A stretch of 64,000 nt of DNA from Phascolarctos cinereus (GCF_002099425.1 NW_018343979.1:7390001-7454000), one strand, 5' to 3'; positions 30,046 to 41,769 are shown, counted from the stretch's first letter. Notes: generated by a model not told the origin, from the letters alone. Numbers and translations are program-made.

Positions 30046-33042
30046 AAGAGCTTTCACAATTAAGCCTTTTAATATTGGTAAAGCTCTCAAGGTATGACCA
30101 GACTTACCATTTGTGAGAGCCTAGATTGATGAGTCATATCATATACTTGTATAACCTGTAGCCAAGGGCCCTTAAAGACCATGGGAACATATGGCCTAAG
30201 TCTGATCCTGCAGCCTGGCCTCCAAAGGATTCATGTTCTCTCTTAGGTTTGTTATGCTCCCCCTTACTCCCTTACTAGATTTTAATAAAGCTTAGGCATA
30301 GCAAAATAAAGTTTATGAGTAATTCTTGCCTAAGTTTCTTCCAAAGCGGGTGACAGGGCCAGCAATTCCCATACACTCACTCAGTGTATAATATGGGTAT
30401 CAGGTATAGAAAACCTTGGTTTTACCTAGGCAGAAAATGAATGAATAATAAACTCAGAAATACACAATGCACTCAATCCATGAAGCTGCCCCTAGTAGAT
30501 AAGCATACTCTGGGGGCTCCTGAACATTTTCTCTTCATATTGGACTCTTGCTGTCTGAGCAACTCAAAGCAATAATAAAGATGGTTGGCACAGTCCAGAT
30601 CTCCTTTCCACAGCACCACCCCATGACGTTAATCCATCCTTTTATCTGTAGGGATCATATTGGCTATCATTCTTCTCAAAGAAGAATGGTGGTAAGGAGG
30701 TCTCTTCCCTCTAAGAAACTGGTGCATTAACTTTTGAACTTGGGTACTCTGCCACTTAGGATGGTGCACAAAGCATCTCTCAAATCTGGGAAATTCCATT
30801 TTCTGGATCTCACTTTACAGGCCATGTGTAACCACGTGAACACCTCTGTCATGCTTCTGCAGGAATTTTACTAATGTCCTGGCTGCTTGGGTAGGGAAAG
30901 CCCATACTCAGGAACTCTAGACCTTGATCTGTGCTCTGAAAAGTAAAAAGAAAGGCAGAAATCATCAAAAAAAAAGTCAGCTTTAGAAAATTTGGGTTCC
31001 CTGGGCAATTACTTGTAGCTGATCATATGCTTCTCTTGCATGTCACCGTTAATTTCTCCTGAGAAAGAAAGGGAGAAATCATCTCTCCTCCCTCCTGTAT
31101 ATAAAAGCCAATAATGTTTCACTAGTCTGGTCTGGAAGTCCGACGGAGAAAAGGACAAAAAACTGTGACCTACTTAATGTTATAGGTCATTGGAGGGGAA
31201 TGTTTTTTTTCTGACAAGAGTCTATTCACCACACTTCCATTCAGCAGCCACCCTGGAGATGGTCTCAGTCACTGACAACCAATCAGAGGAATTTCTTGTG
31301 TCCTCTCCGTATGGTGGTAGTGTACATGTCTGCCTCCATGGGAGGCACCCTTCAGATTCCTCCAGGCAGAGGTTCACATCCTTTTTAACCTCATCAAATA
31401 TATTAGGGATCTCATCAACTTCATTAAGATCTCCCCTGTTGAACTCTCCTTGTACTTTTGTCTAATTGCTAAACAGTTAGATGTTTTTTTTTGTTTTGGT
31501 TGGATTTGCCATGCAGTAAGTTTGTGTCTACTCTGATCTGTTGAAATCTAAAGCTACATCTCCATTGTAGAAGCACTTGATTAAAAAAGTCCTTGGTGAG
31601 GCATTTACCAGCAAGGGAATCTCCAGTGGCTTCTCATCTCTTTGAAGATGATAACAACAACTGCATCTTTAAAATGATCTGGCAATTTTTGTAGTAAAAA
31701 TGTTTGTATAACAGTGATTTTTCCTTCTCCTTTGTTTTTATTTCTTCTTTTCTCATCTGTTAAAAAAAGCTTATTGTGAATTGATTTGAAGATAAAAGGA
31801 AGTATCAAATTCAAGTGAAAATTTCTTACAATGATGAGCTTTTATGCATTGATTTTTCTAACACTTCCTCTAGATCAGCTTTATTCTTAGCTTCTTTCTA
31901 AATGCATAGAAATGTGAATGTGTTAACTGTGTTTCTTGAACAATTGAATGACTAGTTTTTAGTGGCTGGGATCATTGAGCTTTTCTAAAATTAAATGCTC
32001 AGCATTACTAACATTTTTACTGCATGTATGGCTAGGGTTGTAAGGGAAAGGGAAACATTATTGGGGTGTATTAGTGTTAACTGTGTTATGACATTTACTA
32101 AATTGTCTGATTTTAAATTGATTCAGGTTTTGATTGGTGAATTAAGTTTTGGGGAATATGCAGTGGAAGGTAGCCTTGTCAAAATATAGAATTGCAGACG
32201 AGAAACCAGATAAACATTGTTGAACTTTGACCTCAGTCATTTAAGAACATGATTTGTTGAGTATCCAATAAACATTTTGTAAACATTCACTTTTTACCAA
32301 AATAGTCAAGTTACCTGCTAACAACATCTTCCCTCCTGACAATAGAGGAACTATTTTTTCTTTTCTTTCTTTGATAGCACAGAGAGTTGAATTATAACCA
32401 TTTCAAAGAGTCAAATGTACCACAAATGGAGTTCATTGCCTAATATAGTAGTCAGACTGTTATAGTTATTGTAAAACATTGTCTGTGACAGATTTTCTTC
32501 ACTAGAGAATGCAAAAAAAATACCAATAAAACTTCTTAAAATAAAATGGAGGAAATGGCACATGTGAGTGTATGTGTACACATGTGTAGGTATGTTAGAG
32601 CAGTGTATACATACATACATATATATATATACATATATATATTAAGACTGAGAACTTTATTTTAAAATGGACATTATTTATGAACCCAATCATAAGACTG
32701 GTGATTTATTTCCTTTTTGTATTTATTCTTGGGAAGATGCCATTCTAACTAGAAAAAAATGCACTGAAACAGCTATGCAAGAAAGGCTTATCTAGGCTCC
32801 AAAGTTTGCTTCATGGAAAAAATAAAAGGATACCATAAAAAATACCTTTTGAGTTAGAGAGGCCAGAGAGTAGAGTCAGCTACTGGAATGCAACAAAGAC
32901 AGACAGCACTATAACTCCTGCCAAGGAACTTTGTTAGGGCATGTAGGACTCTAGGTATTTGGGGGGGGGGGAGGCAGTAAATTGAATTTTTAGTTTAACA
33001 AAGGAGACTTCTACTAAAATCAATCAGCTCTAAGTGTGAACA
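30046..33042. other. 3-kb unassigned stretch, no gene seen
   Basis: No gene, RNA or named repeat. TATATAAAAGC at about 31099 and CAACCAATCAG at about 31277 look promoter-like, but no exon or transcript signal accompanies them. A TG/TA-rich simple-repeat zone occupies 32565-32642 and a G12 run starts at 32961. Short frames (30548-30730, 31190-31465, 31995-32189) show no family resemblance. Confidence 0.4.
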
Positions 33043-33520
33043 TATTATTCAATAAAGTCAACAAATTTTTTTTGAGTACCTACTATGTGTGAAGCACTGC
33101 TGGAGTAGTCACAAAGAAAACTCAGACCACTTCCTCTGTGAGCTTACAATCTAACAGGGGAGAAAACATGAACAGCAATAACTCCAATTTCAAAAGGGCA
33201 TGGAAGTAAATGAGATAAGGTGATATAAGTGTACAAAGGAGAGAGACATCCAATGCAATTCAACTGAACAATTATTGAGTGTCTGCTGCATGCTAGATAA
33301 TGCTAGGAGCTGGAGAATCAACAGCAAAAATGAAACAGTCTCTGCCCTAAATGAACTTACTTTTAAGAAATCAGTTTTGTCTGGAGTAATGGGTACAGTT
33401 TCATGGAGGAAGTAGAACTGGAGCAAAGGCTTAAAGGATTAGTAAGCTTTCAAAGCAGGCCCAGATTGGGAACTAGGAAGATTTCAGGAGTAGGGAACCA
33501 TAAGAGCAGATGTAGAAAAG
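33043..33520 (-). mobile_element. Two L2 3' ends in tandem order
   Basis: The first copy (33043-33170) has TTTGAGTACCTACTATGTGT and TGAGCTTACAATCTAACAGG. The second (33240-33520) has AATTATTGAGTGTCTGCTGC, AAACAGTCTCTGCCCTAAAT, TCATGGAGGAAGTAGAACTG. Both are antisense. Confidence 0.77.
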
Positions 33521-34105
33521 GAGAACAAGGCACGATGAATTCCTGCAATTGGTAAGTATACTATAGGCCCAGAATATTACATGTGTTGATGGGATATAGC
33601 TGACCATCAGTGAGCTGTTGTATGATCTTAATCATTGTAAGTTCACTGTGATTTGAAGATAGGAGAATGATCATCAGGTGTTTGGTTTTTTTGTTTGTTT
33701 GTTTTTTAGCAAAAAAGACTATGGTAATGAAAGTTTCCAAGTTGGTTTTTTCCAAGGTTTTATTTCTTTACGTTCTGGGGAGTCTGAATTTAAACATATC
33801 CACATATCACTACCAGCAAACAGTGGCTTAGTTATCTAAGGAATATGCATTAAAAACCAATGGATTCCTATAGATCTTTGAGAAAAACTTAATAGAAGCG
33901 GTAGTCTTTTTCCCACTACAATAAAAATAAAATCAACTTTCATTCTCCCAAATTAATATCACCTGAACTTAGGAGATGTTTCCAATGGGTCCCAGGGGAT
34001 TTCTTAACACAAATGTCTTGCTTGTGCGGTGACCTGAAGTTCTCACCTCCTCCTACTTTTCAGTTTAAAAAAAAAAGTCTTCCCATTTGGGCAGGTTTAC
34101 TGACC
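33521..34105. other. Unassigned stretch, no gene seen
   Basis: No gene. ACTGTGATTTGAAGATAG at 33645-33662 nearly repeats at 34619-34636 (ACTGTGATCTGAAGATAG), so a small unnamed dispersed repeat may be present. A TTTG/TTTTTG tract lies at 33684-33706. Confidence 0.35.
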
Positions 34106-35480
34106 AGCATGAATTCTCTTTCTTTACAATACTTCTTTTGAAATTGAACCAGACTCTGAGAAGTCCCCTTGGAAATGAGAACATTTCCTGCCAAGTGCTT
34201 CATGGGGAATGTGGAATGCATTTGCAACTGACACCAAGGTTGTGTGTCCTGTTGTAAAGATACAGGAAAAAAAAATCTATTAAAAAAAAAGAGGGGAGGG
34301 GTGAGAGGTGGAAGGAGAGGGCAGTGAGTTTAGCCGTGTGCTATTTCTCTCTAGATATGCATTTTTTAAAAGTCACTTATGGTCTCCTGGTCAATCTGCA
34401 TTTAATTATGGTCTTTGTGCTGTTCCCAAGACAGAGAATGGGGCAGATCCATTCAGATCCATTCCCTATACACTAAGGGCCCAGCAAGGCACAGCTGAGG
34501 GGCTGGGCTAAATTTATGCATTTCAAAAATGCCACTGTGACCCCAAATAATGCATGTGTCTGGTGGGATTTTACAGAACATACAGGATCCCAACCACAAT
34601 CCCAATCATATTAAACCAACTGTGATCTGAAGATAGAGGGTTGCTCATTAGATCCCCAAGTAGCCTAATATCAAGACCAGATTGAGCAAAACAGCTCTAG
34701 TCTTTGCCAGCACAAACACGATGAAAAGAACTCATGTCAATAAAAGTTTTTGAGATAGACCCATAGAAGGAGACACTTATGGATAATTATAAACATTTTG
34801 CCCTGTGGTGGCTGTCCACTCTCAGAAGGAGTCCAAACTTGATAAGGCCTACCTCTTTAGGAGTCATTAATTTCCCTGAAAATTTAAACAGCTGTCATTT
34901 GTGATACTCTTCAGGTGTACATGTGGGAAAGATTAGCTTGTGTTTATAAGCCAATCTGTTCATTAAGTGCCTGCCCATGTGAAGCCTCCCCCGGTCTGCT
35001 GTGAGTCAGGCCTGCAAATCTCCCACAGATAATTGGAGGCAGCCATGAATTACGCGAATGAGCTGTCGACAACAAGGATTTTTGTGGCCTTATTAATATC
35101 AGCTGGGCAGAGTACAACTTTTTTTTTTAATGATTTCTAATAAACCAAAGCGTGTACACAGAGGTTCACAGGCACTCGGGTACTTCCAATTGGGGTTGGT
35201 GAGGTCGGGGCAGGTTTGTGTTTCCTGTTAGGCTCCACAGCTGTCTCTTTTCTCATTGGCATTTGGTAAAGGACTTTTTTGGCTTCAGAGGGGAGGCAGA
35301 ATGTGTGGATTTCAAAAGCAATTATTTATCTGTTTCCATTAAAAAAAAAGAGAGCATCATTTATCAAATCTTTGATTGGAGGTGATGGACAATTACTAGG
35401 AATTCTTCTTCAAGTCTGAGCTGAAACAATGGTAATTCAACCTGGTTGGCAAGCTGCTTGAACTTTGATGTTCACCCTCC
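34106..35480. promoter_or_regulatory. Repeat-poor block, candidate conserved enhancer region
   Basis: About 1.4 kb with no recognisable transposon and no coding frame, lying in DNA that is otherwise full of repeats. It is dense in motifs common in developmental enhancers: ATAATTGGAGGCAGCCATGA and GAATTACGCGAATGAGCTG (35030-35064), TATTAATATCAGCTGGGCAG with an E-box (35091-35110), AAATTTATGCATTTCAAAAA (34510), AAACAGCTGTCATTTGTGAT (34886-34905), GTTTATAAG forkhead-like (34943) and ACAATGGTAATTC SOX-like (35426). Two CpGs survive in the 35050 core and more at 35150-35210, unusual here. Function and target gene are inference; conservation has not been tested. Confidence 0.4.
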
Positions 35481-35667
35481 ACAATTCTGTCTACTAGAGA
35501 CCTAAAGCTTAGCTCTTCTACTGATACACTTATTCTGGCTTTTTTTTTTTTGGACAACATTTTCTTGGCTGAGGAGGATGGGACTCCTGGTAGAGCCTGT
35601 CAACACTTTGTCTTCATGGATAGGATGGATAGCAAGGAGATGCACAACCTTAGCCAGCAAGAAAAAA

Positions 35668-35878
35668 AAGACTGGTGTAGTAGAAATAGCACAGGCTCTG
35701 AAGGCAGAGATCCTGGATCCAGAGGTTCAGATCTCACCTTTGACACTTACTACTTGTGTGATCTTAGGCAAGTCACTTAACCCTGGTCCTGAACTCCTCA
35801 TCTGTAAAGTGAAAGGGGTTGAACTTGACTAGATGGCCGCTGAGGTCGCTTTTAGCTCTAAATGTAGGATCCTAAGGA
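35668..35878 (+). mobile_element. THER1/MIR-type CORE-SINE
   Basis: TAGTAGAAATAGCACAGGCT, GACACTTACTACTTGTGTGA, CTTAGGCAAGTCACTTAACC, CTAGATGGCCGCTGAGGTCG, TTTAGCTCTAAATGTAGGAT. Two overlapping frames at 35550-35832 run through it and are not genes. Confidence 0.85.
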
Positions 35879-35973
35879 AGTCAAAATCATCACAGTGGAA
35901 GAAAGCAATACACTTCGACAGAAGTGTATTTAAATTGAAGACCTTTAGAAGACATCACTATCATTGCCTCATG

Positions 35974-36198
35974 GACAGCTAGGTGGTGTGGTGGATAGAG
36001 TGTTGGACCTGAAGTTTCATCTTCCAGAGTTCAAATCTGGTGACTCTGGGCAAATCACTTGACCCTGTTTGCCTCAGTTCCATCATCTGTAAAATGAACT
36101 GAAGAAGGAAATGGCAAACCACTTCAGTATCTCTGCCAAGAAGATCCCAAGTGGGATCACCAAGAGTTGGACATGGCTGAAAGGGACTAAGCAACAAC
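35974..36198 (+). mobile_element. MAR1-type SINE
   Basis: GGACAGCTAGGTGGTGTGGT, CTGGGCAAATCACTTGACCC, AATGAACTGAAGAAGGAAAT, GGCAAACCACTTCAGTATCT, CCAAGAGTTGGACATGGCTG, ending in AACAACAA. Confidence 0.92.
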
Positions 36199-36204
36199 AA
36201 AATT

Positions 36205-36375
36205 ATTGCTACGTGGTATTTATTATTGATCGTATAGTATTTAGTATTACTAACAGTATAGTATTAATAGTGTAGTATTTATAGGATAGTATTGGTGTAG
36301 TATTTAAGTATTATTAACACTTAATAATATAGTATTATATACTAGTAACAATAGTATAGTACTTAATTGTTATTA
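36205..36375. repeat. Degenerate (TAGTATT)n AT-rich tandem array
   Basis: Repeated TAGTATT/ATAGTA units of 7 to 14 bases with drift (for example ATAGTATTTAGTATTACTAA, TAGTATTAATAGTGTAGTAT). It directly abuts the MAR1 tail. Confidence 0.85.
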
Positions 36376-36471
36376 ATATCCACAAAAATAATAATACCAC
36401 AAAGGTAATGTTTAGATCTTAGTGAAAATCTTCCTGAGAGATAGCCATTTCCTTCTAACCTTTGACCCCAT

Positions 36472-36740
36472 CAATTAGTCCATTAACAATCATTTACTAA
36501 GAGCATTCTAAGTGCTAGGCACTATATCAGGCACCAGGGATACACTGATACTTGGGATACAAAAGTGAGACTCCCTACTGTTAAGGAGCTTACACTGTAG
36601 CTGGGAGAGACAATATGTGAATACATAGGTCGGTACAAAATAGATGTAGGACAGTTGTTTTTTGGAGAGGGAAAAGTACCAGCAGCTGGGTGTCAGGACA
36701 AGCTTCATGTAGAAAGTGACATTTGAGCTGAGCCCATCCC
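36472..36740 (-). mobile_element. L2 3' end and C-terminal fragment
   Basis: CATTTACTAAGAGCATTCTA, AGTGCTAGGCACTATATCAG, TAAGGAGCTTACACTGTAGC, ACAAGCTTCATGTAGAAAGT. Antisense L2 with a short gap. Confidence 0.8.
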
Positions 36741-37479
36741 TTGTCAAAGTTTACAACTCCATAGTTTTCCATTCATTCTATGAAGTTCATTTACAATATT
36801 GTATCCAATAGATCTATGCATTTTTTTCAAAGTTTGTGCAGCTATTTATCCTCTATGTTTGTGTCAGTATTATTTCTCTTAGATATTAAGGATTAGGAAT
36901 AGTGGTTGTCTTCTTCTATTGTAGATGATACACCAACCTCACACTTCCCCTGCCAATTGGCAAAATTCAGTGAGACAAGGTTCTAGATTTATAGACAAAA
37001 AATCAGTAAGTATTATCAGTGCATTGACAGTCAGATGAGAGTTTTCACTGAGCTTTAACACCTCCCAGAGTACATGTAGTCAGCATCCAGTGTGTTCTTA
37101 GCAGAGAGAGGATTTGTTTATGATTCATGTCATGACAGTATGTTATTGAAACCAGTGTCTTCCCTGAGATTTTTCCCTGTATGTTCTCTCATTTGTATTT
37201 TTTTTTTTGGAAATGGAGCAATGGGAAATAACTAGATAGTTTATGGGAAACTGCATATTGAGGGTATATTGTAATGAGGTAAAAGTGATCTGTCTAATTG
37301 CTATTCCACTGTCATAACATTTATTCATCTTGGCACAACTAGGTGAATCCATCTTTAGACATCTATAGACTCTGCCTCCCTACCCCTACTCCCCACTGAA
37401 ATCTATGGACACGCATGTCCATCAGATAATATAGTGCATTTAGCAATACCTCTTTTAGAACTTTGATTAATGTTCTAAA
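36741..37479. other. Unassigned stretch, no gene seen
   Basis: No gene or repeat recognised. Confidence 0.35.
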
Positions 37480-37722
37480 GTGGGAGTTTTTAACCTGTGG
37501 TTCTCAGATCCAATAAGGGTTGTGGATAGATTTTAGAGCATCAGTGAATTTGGTTGGGAAAAATAATTTTTATTTCCATATAGTTGGTTTCTTTTGCAAC
37601 CTTATGTATTTTATTTTATGCACTTAGAAGTATTCTGAGAGGAGGCCTATAGGATTCACCAGAATGGCAAAGGGGTCCATGAGATAAAAAGGATTAATAA
37701 CTCCTGCTCTGAGGATAATGTA
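37480..37722. mobile_element. Non-autonomous hAT DNA transposon
   Basis: About 240 bp with inverted ends: GGGAGTTTTTAACCTGTGG on the left and TAAAAAGGATTAATAACTCCTGC on the right, reading GCAGGAGTTATTAATCC in reverse. The interior has ATATAGTTGGTTTCTTTTGC and ATGTATTTTATTTTATGCAC, shared with the marsupial hAT family at 48117-48325. The likely 8-bp TSD (TTCTAAAG, CTCTGAGG) has decayed. Confidence 0.75.
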
Positions 37723-38124
37723 ATAGTTCTAAGTTTGTTATCATTTGTGCTAATGCTGTATGAATCATAACTGCATTTTGCTTCACTACAGCCATGTGAG
37801 GGGTTCAGGGATTTAGCATCAGACACATGCAGGCTGGACAATGCTATGTTGCATAGAGCTGTTATGTTAATCATTTCCCCTCCTACTGCAGGAAATATAT
37901 ATTTGGTAACTGAATTGACTCAAGTGCATTCTGGTGCTTTTACCCCATGTTCTTTTCTTCTCTTGCTCTTTCTCTTTCCAAAGGAGGGATATTGGTTGCA
38001 TTTTAGGTCTTTTCTGGACCTAAATCAATCCTCTCCTTCACTGTTTAGCTCTATTGTGTTGTAAATCTAAAACTAAGAAACTAATGCTGGGCTCAAAGGG
38101 GTAGATGGCTGTAGAGGACTTGGC
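37723..38124. other. Unassigned stretch, no gene seen
   Basis: No gene or repeat recognised. Confidence 0.35.
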
Positions 38125-38375
38125 TTTACCATTGCATGCAGCATTGAAACACTGGTACTCCTAGGTTCAAGCCCCAGTTCCATCATTTACTTGCTGTGTT
38201 AACTGGACAAATCATTAAACCTGGCTAAGCTTCATTTATCTCATCTGCATAATGGAGATGATAACACTTGTACCACCTATCTCATGGAGGTGTTGTGAGG
38301 ATCGAATAAGATAATGTATGTAAAATTCTTTCTCAAACTTAACCCTCTATAGAAATGTAAACAATTATTGTTAGA
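38125..38375 (+). mobile_element. MIR-type CORE-SINE
   Basis: CTAGGTTCAAGCCCCAGTTC, ATCTCATCTGCATAATGGAG, TATCTCATGGAGGTGTTGTG, AGGATCGAATAAGATAATGT. Diverged but covers most of MIR. Confidence 0.8.
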
Positions 38376-39974
38376 TATCTACTTAGTAGAAGAAAAACCA
38401 TGCTCTGGATGCCAAGGAGATTCTTAGAGGATTGGCAATCATTTGAGAGTGGGGACTCTATTGACTTTCTGTTGGAAAACTAGTGTTTTGGAATTAGTTC
38501 TCATTTTGACAGGTAGAAGTAGGATTTATAGGGTAAATATTCTGGATTTACTTCTACCTTTATGTCCATCAGTAGAGGAGGAAAGAGAAACATTTGTTTA
38601 TATTTAGTTTTGAGGATCTACAGTATGTTCAGGTCAGCATATAACATATGAGTGACATGACATGGTTCATGGCCGCCAGGAATGTCTAAGACATACTAGT
38701 CTCTCTTTTCAACAAATGGCGGGCTCTGTGACCATCCCTGGGGACCCAGCAGCTTTGTTGATTCATCTTCTTTTTCCAATAGGCAGCATGCAGAAAATCT
38801 CCAAGACTCAGTCACTATATAGCTCTAACCCAAGTGAAATATGGCTTTTGGAGAGGGTTTATCTCTTGGAGGTCTGAAAGAAAAGTATCCTAGGGGACTC
38901 AGGCTACGATGTGAGATTACACCACTATGACTGAAAAATGAAACATTGGGTGAGTCAATAGGTTGTTGTGTCTAGCCTTGACAGAATCAGCCAACTCTCT
39001 TGCTGTTGCGTGTATGTCTTGTCAAGCTTCAGTGACAGGGGCTTTGTGTCCCCTACGGTGAAAGCAAGAAGAACCAGAAGAGCCAGGCCTGGGGAAAAGC
39101 CCTTAGGTAAGGTCTTTTTCTTTGGCCAGTGTTTTGGAACTTGGTGTCGCATTCTGAAACAGAGAAAATCAGAGTAAGAAAACAGCTAAATAGAAAATCA
39201 TGAAACTTTGGGTAAAAGCTACCAAACAAATAGAATGCTCTGGAGCCACCTTTTATGTGAACTATCTCTTTCTTGGAAAGTTTCTAATGTTTCCTGTAAG
39301 TAATCGTAATTCAAAGGGTCAAATTTTGTGGGGCTGGCAAAAATTCCCATTGAATCTGTTTCAGTTTTTCCTTTTCAAATTTTTTTTTGTTTGGATTCTC
39401 TTTTGATGACCCTTATTGCTTCACAAAGTTTATACCCTTCTCCTCTTCCTCATGATAGCTTTATCTTTTTTGACTACACCCCATCCTTCCCCACCAATTG
39501 TGAGCTCATATTCCACCCATTTTTTTGATCTGCATATTAATTTTCTTTCCTTCTTTACTGCCTTCCTCCTCCCTCCCCCAGGCACACACACATACACACA
39601 CCATCAGTGCTATGATTTGTGTTTTATTTATCTCTGTCTTTTTTAACCCCTGGAAGATCTTTTTTTCCTCCAGGGTTAGACCAGCATAACAGGTAGAATA
39701 GTGGGTTTTAAGGAGATTGCTAAAATGCCTGACTATCCCTCATTTCTCTTTGCCACTGGCGTTTTGTAATGTCAGAAATTTCCATTATACATGCCACTGT
39801 TTTGGGTTAGGGCATTGCCTTTTCAAAGCCCTTGTCAAAATGCAAATGCATATATCCTTTTTTCCATACTTTCTAGGCATACAGGGTTCCAAATACATTT
39901 GAGGGACTTTTCTCATTTTTTTCTATGGGAAACTTGGGAAAAGCTAGGCATGTTACCCTGATCCCCTTATTATA
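38376..39974. other. 1.6-kb unassigned stretch, no gene proven
   Basis: No repeat recognised. At 39101-39112 there is a strong splice-donor match (TTAG/GTAAGG) at the end of a short plus-strand frame, but no convincing acceptor or reading-frame homology. Short T-rich tracts occur at 39380-39390 and 39660. Confidence 0.35.
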
Positions 39975-40330
39975 TTGAAACTTAACCCCCACTTGTAAGC
40001 GTGCAATTGACAAAAATTACTAAATGTTTTATTAAAACAAAGAAAACAAAATAGAAATACTTGAATGACTAATAATTAGTCCCAAAGATTTATGCAAATA
40101 CCTAAAGTCACTTAACAATTCCAAATATCAGGGCTCTTTTGAGGTCTCCCATAAGTCTTCTGTCCCCTGTCTCTTATTCTGCTGTTTACAGGAGGCAGCA
40201 GTGACTCTTTTTATTCTTATCTCTCTCCTTAGTTATCCTGTACAACCTCTCCCATTTCCCTTTCTACAGTCTTCTTTTCTGTGTTGGTCTATGGCTACAT
40301 GTGGTAACGAGTAGGGACTATTAGCACCTA
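39975..40330. repeat. Dispersed repeat of unknown class, copy 2
   Basis: Partner of 20425-20660; shared ordered phrases include CCCCCACTTGTAAGCGTGCA, GAAAACAAAATAGAAATACT and TTTATGCAAATACCTAAAGT. The class is not known. Confidence 0.5.
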
Positions 40331-40617
40331 TTAACATATTAGTATGGATTATTTTGTCAGATAAGTTGTCATCCCTCAAAGAACAGGACCCTGAGGGACT
40401 AGGACACAGAATAATTAAATTTTTTTAAAAGGAGGGTGAGGTGAGGAATAATTCATACTTGTAAAGACAACCAATTAGTCCAAGAAGACAGAACTCACCA
40501 GTATATGGATTCATTTTTTAATTTTCAGAATGTTACATATAATTAATTTATTATGCATAATAGAACTGATAAATGTAGCAATGTAATTTAAAATGTTTCA
40601 AAGCAACTATTACAAGA

Positions 40618-40678
40618 ACAACAACTACTACTACTGCTGCTGCTTCTGCTGTGATTACTACTACTGTTACTACTAACA
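40618..40678. repeat. Mixed (CTA)/(CTG) trinucleotide tract
   Basis: ACTACTACTGCTGCTGCTTC followed by more ACT units; a short interrupted triplet array immediately before a SINE. Confidence 0.85.
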
Positions 40679-40915
40679 GCTAGGTGGTATAGTGGATAGA
40701 GTGATGGACTGGAGCCAGGAAGACCTGAATCCAAATTCAGACTCACTTACTAGCTATGTGACCCCAGGCAAGTCACTTAACCTCTGTCTTAGTTTTCTCT
40801 ACTGTAAAATAGGGACAATAGTGGCACCTATCTCCAGGAGTTGTTTTGAGGATCAAATGAGATGATATTTATGGGGCACTTAGCACAGTGTTGGACACAT
40901 AGTAAGCATAATATG
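40679..40915 (+). mobile_element. THER1/MIR-type CORE-SINE
   Basis: Full-length-looking: CTAGGTGGTATAGTGGATAG, GAGCCAGGAAGACCTGAATC, CTAGCTATGTGACCCCAGGC, CTACTGTAAAATAGGGACAA, CAGGAGTTGTTTTGAGGATC, GCACTTAGCACAGTGTTGGA, CACATAGTAAGCATAATATG. Confidence 0.88.
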
Positions 40916-40954
40916 TAGTATAGTATAATATAATTTAGTGTAACATAATATGTT

Positions 40955-41475
40955 CTTTGTCCTTTGAAGAGGACCAGTGACATTATGGGTGATGTCTTGA
41001 CTTGTGCATGAATTGGATTTAAGTGAGGCAGAATTGCATAAAGTTGTCAATCTTACTCTCTCTTCCAGAGTTTTCAAAGTCTAGTAGGCAAGACAAAAGT
41101 CAGGATGACTGGAGATGGCCCAGGATACAATGGATGACCTGGTGTCTTTGATGTCTAACCAAGCCTGCTTCAGTCACCTTCATGGTCATTGGAACAAATT
41201 ATTCTCATTTGCCCATTCCATAGAGGGAAGTCTTCACAAGTCGGGGTAGACATAACTCACTGATGGGTTTGAAGCCTGTAGGTTACCTAAACCTGGTTAA
41301 ATCTATCTGCTGAGATGGTTTAATGGGGTGTGGCTGCTGTACATGCTACAGCTTCTTGAAGCCCCAGGTGAGAGTTGGGTAACAGGCAGAAACCAAAGTA
41401 GGTGAACAGCCCTAAAAAAGGCTTGGCAAGCCCTCACACCAGAACTGCTAGTCCTCCCTGAACACCTCATATACA
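40955..41475 (+). mobile_element. Marsupial dispersed repeat, class uncertain (520 bp)
   Basis: Opens TTCTTTGTCCTTTGAAGAGG, passes GACTGGAGATGGCCCAGGAT, CTTCATGGTCATTGGAACAA, TGATGGGTTTGAAGCCTGTA, GCTACAGCTTCTTGAAGCCC and ends CAGAACTGCTAGTCCTCCCT. I recognise it as a dispersed sequence in marsupial genomes (starting 'gttgtccttcgttctcgaagaggacc') but cannot say whether it is a LINE 3' end, LTR or SINE. Confidence 0.65.
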
Positions 41476-41499
41476 CCATAATATGATATGATGAGATAG

Positions 41500-41765
41500 A
41501 CATTATATGTGTATAACTGTGTCTCTATCTTGCATATGTATACATAGCATATAGTCTGGCATATATTTGGTATGCTTTCTCTCTACATATGTGTGTGAAT
41601 GTATGTGTATATGTATATAAAATTATATATATACACACATACATATGTGCATATAGTTATAGATATATCTATAAATCTATGTACACCCATATACGTATGT
41701 ATATATATACACACACATAAAGAACATATATATATAATATATATGTAGAATGCATATTTATATAG
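41500..41765. repeat. AT/TATG-rich simple-sequence zone
   Basis: Alternating TATG, TATA and CACA runs, including ATATATACACACATACATAT and TATATATATAATATATATGT. Confidence 0.9.
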
Positions 41766-41769
41766 AATA

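Noticed and set aside
31090-31290. TATATAAAAGC and CAACCAATCAG as a promoter
   Set aside because: The CCAAT string lies downstream of the TATA on the same strand and no transcript evidence exists; chance is likely in AT-rich DNA.
38955-39152. Minus-strand frame with a hydrophobic run (ALLVLLAFTVGD) resembling a signal peptide
   Set aside because: Short, overlapped by another frame on the opposite strand, with no family resemblance or splice context.
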